DNA of 64,000 nucleotides from positions 1 to 64,000 of IMG/VR virus record IMGVR_UViG_3300020455_000014, one strand, 5' to 3'. The DNA comes from a virus. Below, piece by piece: positions 7,583-16,965 of the stretch (position 1 is the first letter of the stretch; every line of letters starts with the position of its first letter). The notes beneath the pieces are model-generated. The model worked only from the letters and a program-made list of their open reading frames with translations, did no database searches and was not told where the DNA came from. A program made the translations under genes and the position numbers.

Positions 7583-10210
7583 TTGAAAGTTATCGGCAAC
7601 GAAGATCAAGACGGGAAATTTGTAGCTACAGCTAGTGGGACATTGTCTAACGGTGCTGTTGTTACTATAAATAGTGCAGGTACAGTATCTGTTATTTCTG
7701 ATACAAACCAATTATTAGGAGATTCGGTTGATCCTTCAGGTTCTGGAAGCGCGCCATCTCATACTTCAGTAACTTATGACCCTGATACTGATAGATATAT
7801 TTTATTTTATAACGATGGTGGTAATAATTCTTATGGTACAGCTGTTGTTGGACAAGTAGATGGAACAACTATTACTTTTGGAACTCCTGTAGTTTTTATT
7901 ACTGGTGTAACATACTACAACAGTTGTGACTATGATACAAATCAAAACAAGGTGGTAAATGCTTACCAGAATATGAGTAGTAATGGTTGGGGGTACGTAA
8001 TTACAGGTACAGTAAATGCAAGTGATAATTCTATATCTTTTGCTACACCTGTTGCGTTTGAAAGCGCAAGTGTATCAATTCAAGCTTCACACATTTACCT
8101 TCATTTTGTATCTGGCCAAAATAAGATAGTTATTGGTTATAAAGAAGTTACATCTAATAGCTATGATGGTTGGGGAATAGCAGGGGAAGTTCAGGCAAAT
8201 GGAAGTGTAACTTTTGGGACTCGTCAACAATTTTTAAATAATACTGGTAATGATTTATACCTTGCAGTTAATAGTGAAGGTAATAGAATTATATTTGCTT
8301 ATAGTTATGGTAATACGGGAGTAGTTAGATGTGCAGAGCTTAGTGGTACTAGTCTAGCTATGAACTCATCACAAGTCCAATTTATGACTAGTATGGTAAC
8401 CAATATTGATGTAACTTTTGATAGTAATAGAACTCGACATATTATCGCTTTTAGAAAAAATGATAGTTATGGGTATGTAATATCAACAAGTGGGTTAACA
8501 GGATCTGGTAGTAGTGTAACTACCACTTTTCCAATGCCTGCTGTAGCTTTTACTGGAAATGCTACTGACCAAATAAGTATTTCATATAACCCCGATGTAA
8601 GACGTTGCTTTATAGGCTTTAGAGATAGTAGCAATAACCTACAAGTTAGACAAATAAAACTATATATTTATAGTGGTAATCCAGTTATAAGGCTTGACTA
8701 CGATCAGGTCCAATCAAATGCTAATAACATCGAAATACAATCAGCAGGAGATGATTATACCTCAAATTATGGGGGAGGAAAAATTTGTACTCTTTATAGA
8801 AGTAGCAATGAAAGTAGCGCAGTCAGGTCTAGAATCCTTCAACCTGAAGATAAAAAAATATTCCCAAGCCCTAACACAATTATTGGTAGTGGTATAAGCC
8901 AATCCTATTATACTATGACTTATGATACTACTAACAAAAGATTAGTTTACGCATATAGAAATACTTCTACTAATAAAGGTATGGCAGTAGTTGCTACGCA
9001 TGTAGGAGGAACTTCTGGTATTACTAGTGTTGGAACCCCTGTACAATTTTCTAATAATCAAACGGCAGATATGGCTATGACTTTTCACCCTGAACAAAAT
9101 AGGGTGATAATTTGTTTTAAAGATAATGGTGATTCTGGAAAATTTAAAGTTGTAGCAGGATCTGTTGACAAAGACAATAATTCTATAAGTTTTGGGAGTG
9201 TCGTACAACTTTCAAACGGGGCAAGTTTTTTTGGTGCTTGTTGCTATGTACCTACAATGAATAGAATCTTTGCTTGTTGGAGAGATGAAAATAACTCTTC
9301 AAAGCTTTATGGTACTAGTATTAATGTAAGTGGTACAACTTGTAGTATTGCTAGTATACAACAAGTAGTTAATTACCAATCAGATGCTTTTAATGTGGCT
9401 TATAATTCAGTAGCAGACAGAGTAGTTATAAGTTTTCAAGACGCTAATAATTACCCTACGCTAATAGCAGGAACCCCTGACCGAGATAACGCGGCTGTAG
9501 TATTTGGCACTCCTGTAATTGTTGCGGGTGTAGTGTCTAGTGGTAATAATTTATGTTATGATAGTACGAATGATAGAATTATAGTAACTTATACTGATGA
9601 CAGTGCTTCTGAAGGAAAAGTAGCGGTAGCTAGCCAATCCCAATCAAACTTTACTTTGGGAGCCATAAATAGGTTTAGATCTGGTACTGGTTTTTATAAC
9701 CAAGTTGTACATGATCCAGATTCAAATAAAATTATATTTCTTACATCTGATAATAGTAATTTTATGAGGTATAATATAGGAACAATAAATGCTGTAGCAA
9801 ATACTATTAGCATTACTGAATCAGATAATAGTAGTGGCAATGGATTTAATTTTGCTTGTGATTATCAACAGGGAGCTGCAAATGTTACTAGTAGTATAGT
9901 TTATAATCCAGATAAAAAAGCAACCGTATTTTCTTGGGAATCAGGTGGTGCAGGAAAAACATCAATACTTACTGTGGGGGCTTCTAGTTTAAAAGCTAAT
10001 AATGTTATAGGTATTTCTGATGGGGATCATGCAGATACCACTAACGCTACAGTTAACCTTGCTAATAGCATTAGCCGAAATCGAACAGGAATTACAGCTG
10101 GACAAACTCATTTTGTATTGTCAGATGGATCAATAAGTACAACAGCTGGAGACCCTTCAGTTCCAGTAGGAACAGGAATATCAACCACAGAACTAATTAT
10201 AGAAGGATAG
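7583..10210 (+). CDS. large beta-repeat adhesin, copy 1 (875 aa)
   Basis: Start is TTG at 7583, decided by an AGGAG element at 7570-7574 with 8 bases spacing. After an N-terminal module (GTLSNGAVVTINSAGTVSVI) the protein is a long series of about 50-residue units with cores such as YDPDTDRYILFYNDGG and TITFGTPVVF, like beta-propeller blades. The C-terminal module ends PVGTGISTTELIIEG and is shared with the adhesins at 10477 and 12304. Probable receptor-binding or side-fibre protein. Exact blade number and fold need structure prediction. Confidence 0.75.
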   Translation: MKVIGNEDQDGKFVATASGTLSNGAVVTINSAGTVSVISDTNQLLGDSVDPSGSGSAPSHTSVTYDPDTDRYILFYNDGGNNSYGTAVVGQVDGTTITFGTPVVFITGVTYYNSCDYDTNQNKVVNAYQNMSSNGWGYVITGTVNASDNSISFATPVAFESASVSIQASHIYLHFVSGQNKIVIGYKEVTSNSYDGWGIAGEVQANGSVTFGTRQQFLNNTGNDLYLAVNSEGNRIIFAYSYGNTGVVRCAELSGTSLAMNSSQVQFMTSMVTNIDVTFDSNRTRHIIAFRKNDSYGYVISTSGLTGSGSSVTTTFPMPAVAFTGNATDQISISYNPDVRRCFIGFRDSSNNLQVRQIKLYIYSGNPVIRLDYDQVQSNANNIEIQSAGDDYTSNYGGGKICTLYRSSNESSAVRSRILQPEDKKIFPSPNTIIGSGISQSYYTMTYDTTNKRLVYAYRNTSTNKGMAVVATHVGGTSGITSVGTPVQFSNNQTADMAMTFHPEQNRVIICFKDNGDSGKFKVVAGSVDKDNNSISFGSVVQLSNGASFFGACCYVPTMNRIFACWRDENNSSKLYGTSINVSGTTCSIASIQQVVNYQSDAFNVAYNSVADRVVISFQDANNYPTLIAGTPDRDNAAVVFGTPVIVAGVVSSGNNLCYDSTNDRIIVTYTDDSASEGKVAVASQSQSNFTLGAINRFRSGTGFYNQVVHDPDSNKIIFLTSDNSNFMRYNIGTINAVANTISITESDNSSGNGFNFACDYQQGAANVTSSIVYNPDKKATVFSWESGGAGKTSILTVGASSLKANNVIGISDGDHADTTNATVNLANSISRNRTGITAGQTHFVLSDGSISTTAGDPSVPVGTGISTTELIIEG

Positions 10211-10213
10211 AAT

Positions 10214-10474
10214 ATGAAAACAATAGTTCACAAAGATAATAAAGAATCTAAGTATTTACTTGAAGATTCAAAACCCGTCATAATAGCATCACATCAAATA
10301 ACAGTAGGGAGTAACCCCGTTGATTTTTATGTAGCAGATATGAACTCTTCTAATGCTATATTATATGAAAATGTAACAAATGCTCCTTCTGATTGGACAG
10401 GGTGTAAATACTTATTTGATGGAAAAGTATGGACTAAAAATTCTAAATATGTAGAACCTAAAAAAGATAGTTAA
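10214..10474 (+). CDS. small conserved fibre-associated protein (86 aa)
   Basis: Contains the phrases SKYLLEDSKPVIIASHQITV and WTGCKYLFDGKVWTKNSKYV. Similar small proteins are widespread beside fibre genes in marine podo- and myoviruses, in my recollection. It lies between two of the large adhesins with only a few bases on each side. It may be a fibre chaperone or cap; no proof is visible in the sequence. Confidence 0.7.
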   Translation: MKTIVHKDNKESKYLLEDSKPVIIASHQITVGSNPVDFYVADMNSSNAILYENVTNAPSDWTGCKYLFDGKVWTKNSKYVEPKKDS

Positions 10475-10476
10475 TC

Positions 10477-12300
10477 ATGCGTACTATAGGAAACGACCTT
10501 TCAGCTAAAAAACAAAATAATTTTATAGCTAGTGGCACATTGGATAACGGTGCATCTGTTATTGTTAACGCTGATGGAACCGTTTCTTCTGTCGTACAAA
10601 CTGCGTTCACATCAGCTGATGGTAATGTTACAGAGAATTCTAGTGTATCTGGTTCTTATGATTTTACAGCTTGTTATGATAGCACAAATAAAAGAGTAGT
10701 CGCTTTCTATAATAGAAGTGATTCTTTAGTAGCACAAGTTGGTTCAATATCTGGTACAACTATAACTTTTCTCCAGGAAAATGTAATCACATATAGTACT
10801 CCAGCGGAGATGAATTGCTTTTTTATACCACCAACCGCGTCAAGAAATGCTAAAATAGGTTTAGTATATAGACTTACTTCAGGAAGTACGGGTATTAAAT
10901 GTAACATATGTGAAATAACTGATGGGACAGGTACTCTTTCGTATATAAATACTAGTAGTTCTACGAATATTACTAGTAATGGTAGATATCCCAGAGCTGC
11001 TTATGATCCAGACAATGATCTAGTTGTAATTATGTACAGAAACCAATCTAATGGTAACTGTGTTGCTCTTTCATGTAATTTTACTGGGACTGGTTTAAGC
11101 ACAGCTGTAACTGTACCTGGTTCTGAACAAACTATTAAAAATCAATTTCTTAGTTCTGATGCAGGAAAATTTTTTATAACTTATGATACTAATGCCAACA
11201 GATTTGTTTTTATTTATTTTGATGGTTCTACAGGTTATCCCCGCTCTAAAGTTGGTTTTGTAAATACTCCCGCTAGTGGTGCTATGACAATGGGGAGTGA
11301 AGTAACTATTGAGTCTTCAGCAATGTCAGGGCCTTATTATGGTAATATAATTTATGACCCAGATCAAAAGAAAGTAATATTATTATATAGAACTAGTGGT
11401 GGTGGAGGTAAAATCATAGCAGGAACTGTATCAGGAACTTCAATTACGTGGGGGACAGCTGTAGCTGTTGATGGTAGTATGACTACAGCTAACTTAGTAT
11501 ATGATTCACAAGCAAAAAAAGTTTTAGTTCTCTACATGAATACCAGTAATAATTATGGCAGAATCCGTGAAGTTACAGTAAATGGGACTACTTTGACAGT
11601 AGGATCAGAAAGTGTTCCTCTTTCCCAAGATCTTTCAACGACTACACAATTTGGCCTAGCTCATGATTCTGACCAGAACGTTAATTATGTTACCTTTAGA
11701 AAAAGTAGTTCTGGTGGTAGATTTGCGGCTATGTGTATACGGCTTGCTCATCTTAGTGAGAATCTTACTTCTGAAAATTTTATAGGTATGCCCGAATCTC
11801 GTGTAGCAAATTCAGCTACGGCAACTGTAAAAACACAAGGAGCAATAGCAAAAAATGCTTTTAATAATGGTTATGTTATTACAGTGCAAAATGTATCAGG
11901 AAACAATAAGTATTTTATAGATGGAGTACAACAAGACACCCTAACTCTTTACAGAGGAAATACTTACTTCTTTGATTGGTCTGCAGCTTCAACACATCCA
12001 TTTAGTTTTTCAACTACATCAGATGGAACACATAACAGTGGGAGCGAATATACAACAGGAGTTACAAAAGATAATAGTGCTTATACAACGTCAATAACAG
12101 TTGATTCAAGTGCTCCTAATACTTTGTACTATTATTGTAGTGCTCATAGTGGTATGGGTGGTAGTGCAACTATATCAAATGTAATTCCAGGAAGAACCTA
12201 CTATGTCCAAAAAAATGGAATATTAAAAACTACTGCTGATACACCTAGTGTTGTAGCAGGAACTGCTTTATCAACTACAGAACTAATTGTAAAAGGGTAG
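10477..12300 (+). CDS. beta-repeat adhesin, copy 2, with an inserted cupredoxin-like domain (607 aa)
   Basis: Shares the N-terminal module (GTLDNGASVIVNADGTVSSV) and the C-terminal module (ADTPSVVAGTALSTTELIVK) with its neighbours but has about half as many blade-like repeats. Around residues 462-570, splitting the C-terminal module, is a domain with STHPFSFSTT and YYYCSAHSGMGG. His507, Cys554, His557 and Met560 are placed like the ligand set of blue-copper cupredoxins, although the CxxHxxM spacing is two residues shorter than in plastocyanin. Copper binding is therefore possible but unproved. The role in the fibre is unknown. Confidence 0.75.
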   Translation: MRTIGNDLSAKKQNNFIASGTLDNGASVIVNADGTVSSVVQTAFTSADGNVTENSSVSGSYDFTACYDSTNKRVVAFYNRSDSLVAQVGSISGTTITFLQENVITYSTPAEMNCFFIPPTASRNAKIGLVYRLTSGSTGIKCNICEITDGTGTLSYINTSSSTNITSNGRYPRAAYDPDNDLVVIMYRNQSNGNCVALSCNFTGTGLSTAVTVPGSEQTIKNQFLSSDAGKFFITYDTNANRFVFIYFDGSTGYPRSKVGFVNTPASGAMTMGSEVTIESSAMSGPYYGNIIYDPDQKKVILLYRTSGGGGKIIAGTVSGTSITWGTAVAVDGSMTTANLVYDSQAKKVLVLYMNTSNNYGRIREVTVNGTTLTVGSESVPLSQDLSTTTQFGLAHDSDQNVNYVTFRKSSSGGRFAAMCIRLAHLSENLTSENFIGMPESRVANSATATVKTQGAIAKNAFNNGYVITVQNVSGNNKYFIDGVQQDTLTLYRGNTYFFDWSAASTHPFSFSTTSDGTHNSGSEYTTGVTKDNSAYTTSITVDSSAPNTLYYYCSAHSGMGGSATISNVIPGRTYYVQKNGILKTTADTPSVVAGTALSTTELIVKG

Positions 12301-12303
12301 TAA

Positions 12304-14982
12304 ATGAAAACGATACCTCCAGAAACTAAAGACAAAGTTAGAATAAAAGCTACTGGTACACTACCTAATGGAGCTCCTGTTATAATAAATTCAGATGGTA
12401 CAGTCTCTACGGCTATAGATAATTCAGAAACACCTAATCCTCAAAAAGAATATATTGATCAAGCGTCTCCTAACTCTCCCGCTTATATTGCCAGTGTATA
12501 TGATAGCTATAACGATAGAGTTGTGTTTGCTTGGAGAGATCAAAACAACAGTAATTATGGAACTGCTATTGTAGGACAGATTAAAGGTCGGACTATTACA
12601 TGGGGTACTAAAACAACTTTTCTAACAGCCCAAGCAGAATATATAAGTATGGCGTTTGATACTAGCCAAAACAAAGTTTTAATTTGCTTTAAACATGATG
12701 GAGATGCGCAGAAAGGGTATGGTATAGTAGCTACAGTAGATCCTAGTAATAATAGTATAACTTTTGGTACTGCTGTTAAATTTAATGATAATGGTGTCAC
12801 GTTATATATAAGAGCTGCTTTTGATAGTAATTCTAATAAAACAGTTATTGTCTACAGTGATGGAGGAGATTCGTATCATGGATATAGTATTGTAGCAACT
12901 ATATCAGGAACTTCTGTTAGTTATGGAACCGCTGTAGAGTTTGTAAATATCGAGGTAAATGAACTAGCAGTTACTTTTGATAGTGAACACAATAAAATAG
13001 CCCTCGCATACAGAAAAGGTTCTCCTAATTATTATGGAGCTTTTAAAGTTGGAGATGTAAGTGGAACCTCAATTACATGGGGACTAGATATAGATATTCT
13101 TACAGCTAATATGCAGTATCATAATATTACATTTGATACGACAAATAATTTTGTTGTTGGTTGTTTTATGGATGGTGGGTCTGGTAACAAAGGAACTTTG
13201 TATGTTTTAGAAATAACTGATTCGTTTGCTAGTAACGCTACTAATGTAGTTGGGATAACTGCAACCGTTTTTGCTACTACTGTAAGTCAACATATAAATG
13301 TAGTATATAATCCTAATTCTAGAACTACAGCCATACTGTATTACAATGGAAATAGTGGGCATAGTTATATATTGGAAGCAGAGGTTCACAATGATAGGAC
13401 AGTTGATTTTTTCAATAATTCAGGTACTGCACTAGCAGGTGAAACTACTATTACTTATGTTTCGACATACCATGCACCAATATATTCCTCTAGTAGTAAA
13501 CAAGTAGTTACATTCTACGTTCACGGTGGGTTTGGTGGTGTAGGCTATATGATAAAGAAATTTAGAAGAGATGCTTTCGGAGCTGCCGTACAGTTTGAGT
13601 CTCACGCGGTCAATGATGTGAGCGCAGTATATAATGCTGCCACAAAAAGAGTAGTTGTAGCGTATAGAGATACAGGAGAGGGTAAGGGGTACGCAGTTGT
13701 TGGAGCTGTAGGATCTGATAATACAATAAGTTTTGGAACGCCTGTAGAATTTTACTCATCACAACCTAACCAAGTATCACTTGTTTCTCTCCGAGAAGAA
13801 CAAGACAACAATGACAAAGTAGTAATTGTATTTGCCCAGACTAATAGTCAGATATGGGGAAGACCAGCTCAAATAAACCCTGCTAATAATTCTCTTACAC
13901 TTGGAAATGCTAATAGTCTCAACTCTAATGTGACTAGTGGAGGTAGTAGGATCGGGTGTTGTGCTTATCCTCCTTCTGGAGATGCTATTATAGTTTCTTT
14001 TGATACTAACGCTGGTACAGCAGGTGGGTATACTGCTGTTGGTGTACTTAATACAGCTGGTACAGATATAACTTTTGGGGGTAATTATATTTTTAATGCT
14101 GGGGATTCCCCAGAAGCTACAATGGAGTATGACCCCACTAACCAGGTTGCTGCAGTTTTTTATAGGGATGATGGCAATAATAATTACGGTACTTCAAGAA
14201 CTTTAGCAGTGACTAATACTAATCAAATTAATTACAACAGTGAGGTTGTATTTAGTTCTGTTAACACCACCTACAGGATAGATGTTACTTTTAAGACTGA
14301 ACATTATGGCACAAACCAGCCTAGATTTGAAATAGCTTTTATGAATACAGCACTTAATAATGGTACAGGACAAATTGTATATGGATTTATAAGTGGTAGT
14401 TCAATAGTTTTTTCAGGAGCTGCAAGTTTTCAGCTGGCGGTTGGGGGGTATAATCCACAACCTAGTAATATAAGATTATCTTATAATGAAGAAGCAGATT
14501 TAACTCCTATTTTATATCAAAAAGATAGCCAAAATAAAACTGTATATACCTTATATCGAACTGTTGTAGGTGGGGGCCAGGAGTTTTTTAGTGTTAAAAG
14601 AAGTCTTAGATCAGAAGCTTCTCCAATATATAATATAAATTCAGATTCTCATGATATTGTTTATGATGCTAATGCTAAGAAAACTATAGTATTTTTTAAA
14701 GATGGAGGAGCTAGTAATGTAGGAAAAGCCGTAGTTATAGATATAGGAACCGCGAATCTTACCTCTGAAAATTTTATAGGTATGGTAAATGGGGGTACAG
14801 TTCCTACAGACGGTCAAGCTATAGTTGATATTGTTGGTACAGTAAATGAAAATCAATCGGGTCTAACAATAGGGCAACAATATTATGTCCAAAAAGATGG
14901 AACTTTAAGTACAACCGCAGATACTCCTAGTGTACTAGCAGGCACTGCTCTTTCCACAACAAAACTATTGGTGAAAAAATAA
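12304..14982 (+). CDS. large beta-repeat adhesin, copy 3 (892 aa)
   Basis: Paralogue of the 875-aa and 607-aa adhesins. Begins with GTLPNGAPVIINSDGTVSTA, followed by about fourteen units with cores such as FDSNSNKTVIVYSDGGD and ISGTSVSYGTAVEF. The C-terminal module (NLTSENFIGM and YYVQKDGTLSTTADTPSV) is closest to copy 2. The stop overlaps the next start (TAATG). Three related adhesins in one operon suggest a branched fibre or different receptors. Confidence 0.75.
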   Translation: MKTIPPETKDKVRIKATGTLPNGAPVIINSDGTVSTAIDNSETPNPQKEYIDQASPNSPAYIASVYDSYNDRVVFAWRDQNNSNYGTAIVGQIKGRTITWGTKTTFLTAQAEYISMAFDTSQNKVLICFKHDGDAQKGYGIVATVDPSNNSITFGTAVKFNDNGVTLYIRAAFDSNSNKTVIVYSDGGDSYHGYSIVATISGTSVSYGTAVEFVNIEVNELAVTFDSEHNKIALAYRKGSPNYYGAFKVGDVSGTSITWGLDIDILTANMQYHNITFDTTNNFVVGCFMDGGSGNKGTLYVLEITDSFASNATNVVGITATVFATTVSQHINVVYNPNSRTTAILYYNGNSGHSYILEAEVHNDRTVDFFNNSGTALAGETTITYVSTYHAPIYSSSSKQVVTFYVHGGFGGVGYMIKKFRRDAFGAAVQFESHAVNDVSAVYNAATKRVVVAYRDTGEGKGYAVVGAVGSDNTISFGTPVEFYSSQPNQVSLVSLREEQDNNDKVVIVFAQTNSQIWGRPAQINPANNSLTLGNANSLNSNVTSGGSRIGCCAYPPSGDAIIVSFDTNAGTAGGYTAVGVLNTAGTDITFGGNYIFNAGDSPEATMEYDPTNQVAAVFYRDDGNNNYGTSRTLAVTNTNQINYNSEVVFSSVNTTYRIDVTFKTEHYGTNQPRFEIAFMNTALNNGTGQIVYGFISGSSIVFSGAASFQLAVGGYNPQPSNIRLSYNEEADLTPILYQKDSQNKTVYTLYRTVVGGGQEFFSVKRSLRSEASPIYNINSDSHDIVYDANAKKTIVFFKDGGASNVGKAVVIDIGTANLTSENFIGMVNGGTVPTDGQAIVDIVGTVNENQSGLTIGQQYYVQKDGTLSTTADTPSVLAGTALSTTKLLVKK

Positions 14983-15140
14983 TGAGTGATGATTTAAGAA
15001 CAGAATTTGAAGTACATAAAGCTGTTAGTGAGGAACGTTGGACAGTTATATTAGGTCGTGTAAAGAGACTAGAAATGATACTTATAGGAGCGAGTGGTAC
15101 TACAATAGTGTTATTAATCTCGTTAGTAATGAAGGCATGA
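14982..15140 (+). CDS. small membrane protein, holin-region (52 aa)
   Basis: Starts at an ATG overlapping the previous stop. Residues 1-31 form a charged amphipathic helix (VHKAVSEERWTVILGRVKRL). Residues 32-50 are a single hydrophobic segment (MILIGASGTTIVLLISLVM) with a short basic end. The architecture resembles small XhlA-type or accessory holin proteins. It opens the lysis cassette that ends with the M15 endopeptidase. Confidence 0.7.
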   Translation: MSDDLRTEFEVHKAVSEERWTVILGRVKRLEMILIGASGTTIVLLISLVMKA

Positions 15141-15143
15141 TGT

Positions 15144-15665
15144 ATGGTACTAAGCGACATAGTAACTGGTATCCAACTTGTAAAACAAAGTGTGGACTTT
15201 ATAAAGTCGAGCATAAGTACAGCGAAAGATGTAAACGATATCGTAGGTGCTATAGATAATTTACTAGATGGGGAGCAACAAATAAATGCGAAGCGTAGTA
15301 AAAAAGATGGAATAGGATTAAAAGATCAATTTGGAATAAAGAGTGTTGCCCATGAAGTTATTGATGCAAAGATTGCTGCAGAAGAGCGTTACAATATGTC
15401 GGTCCTTATTGACCAGCGTTTCGGACATGGTACGTTTAAGTCCATTGTGGATTTACGCGCAAAACGTATACAAGAAGCTAAAGAACGTGCCAAAGTACTT
15501 GCAGGGGAAAGGCAAAAAAGAAAAGAAGAAATAATGGAAATGGTAGCCATAGGAATAGGTATTTTACTTGTAGGTGTACTTGCAATTACTGTATTTGGTG
15601 CATTGTTAGTAAATGCAATGGAACGTGGTAGTCCTAGTTTTAGAGAGTGGTACAATGGAAGTTAA
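15144..15665 (+). CDS. membrane-anchored helical protein of the lysis region (173 aa)
   Basis: Long helices with a strongly charged stretch (residues about 95-130, RAKRIQEAKERAKVLAGERQ) lead into one membrane segment near the C terminus (about 134-156, VAIGIGILLVGVLAITVFGA) and a short tail. I have seen this type in uncultured marine phages next to holin genes. It could be a lysis regulator or spanin-like partner, but the C-terminal placement of its membrane segment does not fit a classic inner spanin. Confidence 0.7.
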   Translation: MVLSDIVTGIQLVKQSVDFIKSSISTAKDVNDIVGAIDNLLDGEQQINAKRSKKDGIGLKDQFGIKSVAHEVIDAKIAAEERYNMSVLIDQRFGHGTFKSIVDLRAKRIQEAKERAKVLAGERQKRKEEIMEMVAIGIGILLVGVLAITVFGALLVNAMERGSPSFREWYNGS

Positions 15666-15747
15666 AGATTTGTTATTTATTTTTATTGTTCTTTCTGCTT
15701 ATTATTGGTGTGTAGTGTTTCCACCGAAATGGTTATTTATTAGGTAA
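15655..15747 (+). CDS. 30-aa single-pass membrane microprotein
   Basis: ATG at 15655 lies inside the last codons of the preceding gene. The 30-residue product is almost all membrane-spanning (DLLFIFIVLSAYYWCVVF) followed by PPKWLFIR. Its position, filling exactly the space between two lysis-region genes, supports it, but it is too short for firm proof. Confidence 0.5.
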   Translation: MEVKDLLFIFIVLSAYYWCVVFPPKWLFIR

Positions 15748-15753
15748 GTTAAT

Positions 15754-16104
15754 ATGGCACAGAAAAAACTGGAAAAAGACAGTGCTTGGGAAAAAGCAGA
15801 CTCTAATGGAGACGGTGTGATTACTGATGCAGAATTGGGCCGTAGAGAACGTATGGTTCTCCTTGAAAACCGTGATAAAAAAGAAGATCAGCAACGGTGG
15901 CTTGTATGGTTTTCTGCATTAACTGTAACAGTTTTTATTATTGTGTTAATGACACCTATTATACCTATAGATCGTATTGACCATTTGAGTGGAATTGCTG
16001 AAATTTGGATATTATCTAATATGGGCATAATTGGTAGCTTTATTGGATTTAATCAACTATCTAGAAGAGGAACTAAGGGAGATAATTTTGAGCTTAATAA
16101 GTAG
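15754..16104 (+). CDS. EF-hand membrane protein, holin-like (116 aa)
   Basis: Residues 16-27 (DSNGDGVITDAE) are a textbook 12-residue EF-hand loop with calcium ligands at D16, N18, D20 and E27. Two membrane segments follow, about residues 48-69 (WLVWFSALTVTVFIIVLM) and 81-102. The N terminus and loop should face one side of the membrane. Such a protein between holin-type genes could link calcium to lysis; that link is inference. The end of the gene contains the ribosome binding site of the next. Confidence 0.8.
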   Translation: MAQKKLEKDSAWEKADSNGDGVITDAELGRRERMVLLENRDKKEDQQRWLVWFSALTVTVFIIVLMTPIIPIDRIDHLSGIAEIWILSNMGIIGSFIGFNQLSRRGTKGDNFELNK

Positions 16105-16489
16105 TCTTATACAACCTGTCGGTGATATTTTAGATAAAGTAATCCCTGACCAGGATCTAAAAAGGAAGCTGTCCCATGAGATAGCTACTATGTCTGAAAA
16201 ACATGCCCAACAAGCTTTACTTGCTCAACTTGAAATAAATAAAGCAGAAGCAGCTTCTGGTAGCTTGTTTAAGGGTGGATGGAGACCCGCTGTGGGCTGG
16301 GTTTGCGCAATTGCTTTTATGTATCATTTTATCCTTAAAGATTTAATTATATTTGGTGCTGCATTTGCAGGAGTTGAATTACCTGAATTACCAGAATTTG
16401 ATATGGGTACACTTTTAACCGTTCTCGGAGGTATGCTCGGAATCGGGGGACTTAGGACATATGAAAAGCAAAAAGGTTTAACAAAATAG
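16088..16489 (+). CDS. holin of the 3TM (GTA holin-like) family
   Basis: The TTG at 16088 is chosen over the upstream TTG at 16031 because AAGGGAG at 16075-16081 lies 7 bases before it; this gives 133 residues. A short amphipathic N terminus and charged helix (IPDQDLKRKLSHEIATMSEK) precede GGWRPAVGWVCAIAFMYHFI and two more hydrophobic segments ending LLTVLGGMLGIGGLRTYEK. This matches the three-transmembrane holins found in gene transfer agents and marine phages. It permits release of the endolysin encoded 11 bases downstream. Confidence 0.8.
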   Translation: MSLISSLIQPVGDILDKVIPDQDLKRKLSHEIATMSEKHAQQALLAQLEINKAEAASGSLFKGGWRPAVGWVCAIAFMYHFILKDLIIFGAAFAGVELPELPEFDMGTLLTVLGGMLGIGGLRTYEKQKGLTK

Positions 16490-16500
16490 GAGAAAGAATA

Positions 16501-16956
16501 ATGGCTTTCGCGCTAGGAAAAAACAGTTTATCAAAGTTATCTACAGTAGATAAACGACTGTGGACTATCTGCCAAGATGCTATAAAGATTACACGTATTG
16601 ATTTTGGCGTGATTTGTGGGAAAAGAACACTCGCAGAACAAGAAGCCCTTTTGGCCAAGGGCGCGACCCAAACAATGAAATCAAAACACCTTGATGGGTT
16701 AGCAGTTGATCTCATGGCATATATTAATGGCAGAGCTTCTTGGGAACTAAATTTGTACGATGATATTGCTGATGCAATGAAGGAAGCGTCACGTAAAAAT
16801 GATATCCCTATACGATGGGGTGCAGCGTGGCATATAGATGATATAAGTAAATGGACTGAATCAATGGAAGATGCTATGAACTCCTATATTGACTTAAGAC
16901 GTAGCCAAGGCAGGAGACCATTCATTGACGGACCCCACTTCGAGCTTACAGGATAA
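16501..16956 (+). CDS. M15-family peptidoglycan endopeptidase (endolysin)
   Basis: A 151-residue single-domain enzyme. FGVICGKRTLAEQEALLAKG leads to the zinc site motif SKHLDGLAVD (His63, Asp70), and GPHFELTG at the end supplies the last zinc ligand (His146). This is the VanY/T5-endolysin type of D-Ala- or L-Ala-D-Glu peptidase. It has no signal peptide, so it depends on the adjacent holin. The length is normal for stand-alone phage M15 endolysins, and a good ribosome binding site (AGGAGA) precedes ATG. Confidence 0.9.
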   Translation: MAFALGKNSLSKLSTVDKRLWTICQDAIKITRIDFGVICGKRTLAEQEALLAKGATQTMKSKHLDGLAVDLMAYINGRASWELNLYDDIADAMKEASRKNDIPIRWGAAWHIDDISKWTESMEDAMNSYIDLRRSQGRRPFIDGPHFELTG

Positions 16957-16965
16957 CGTGTTATT

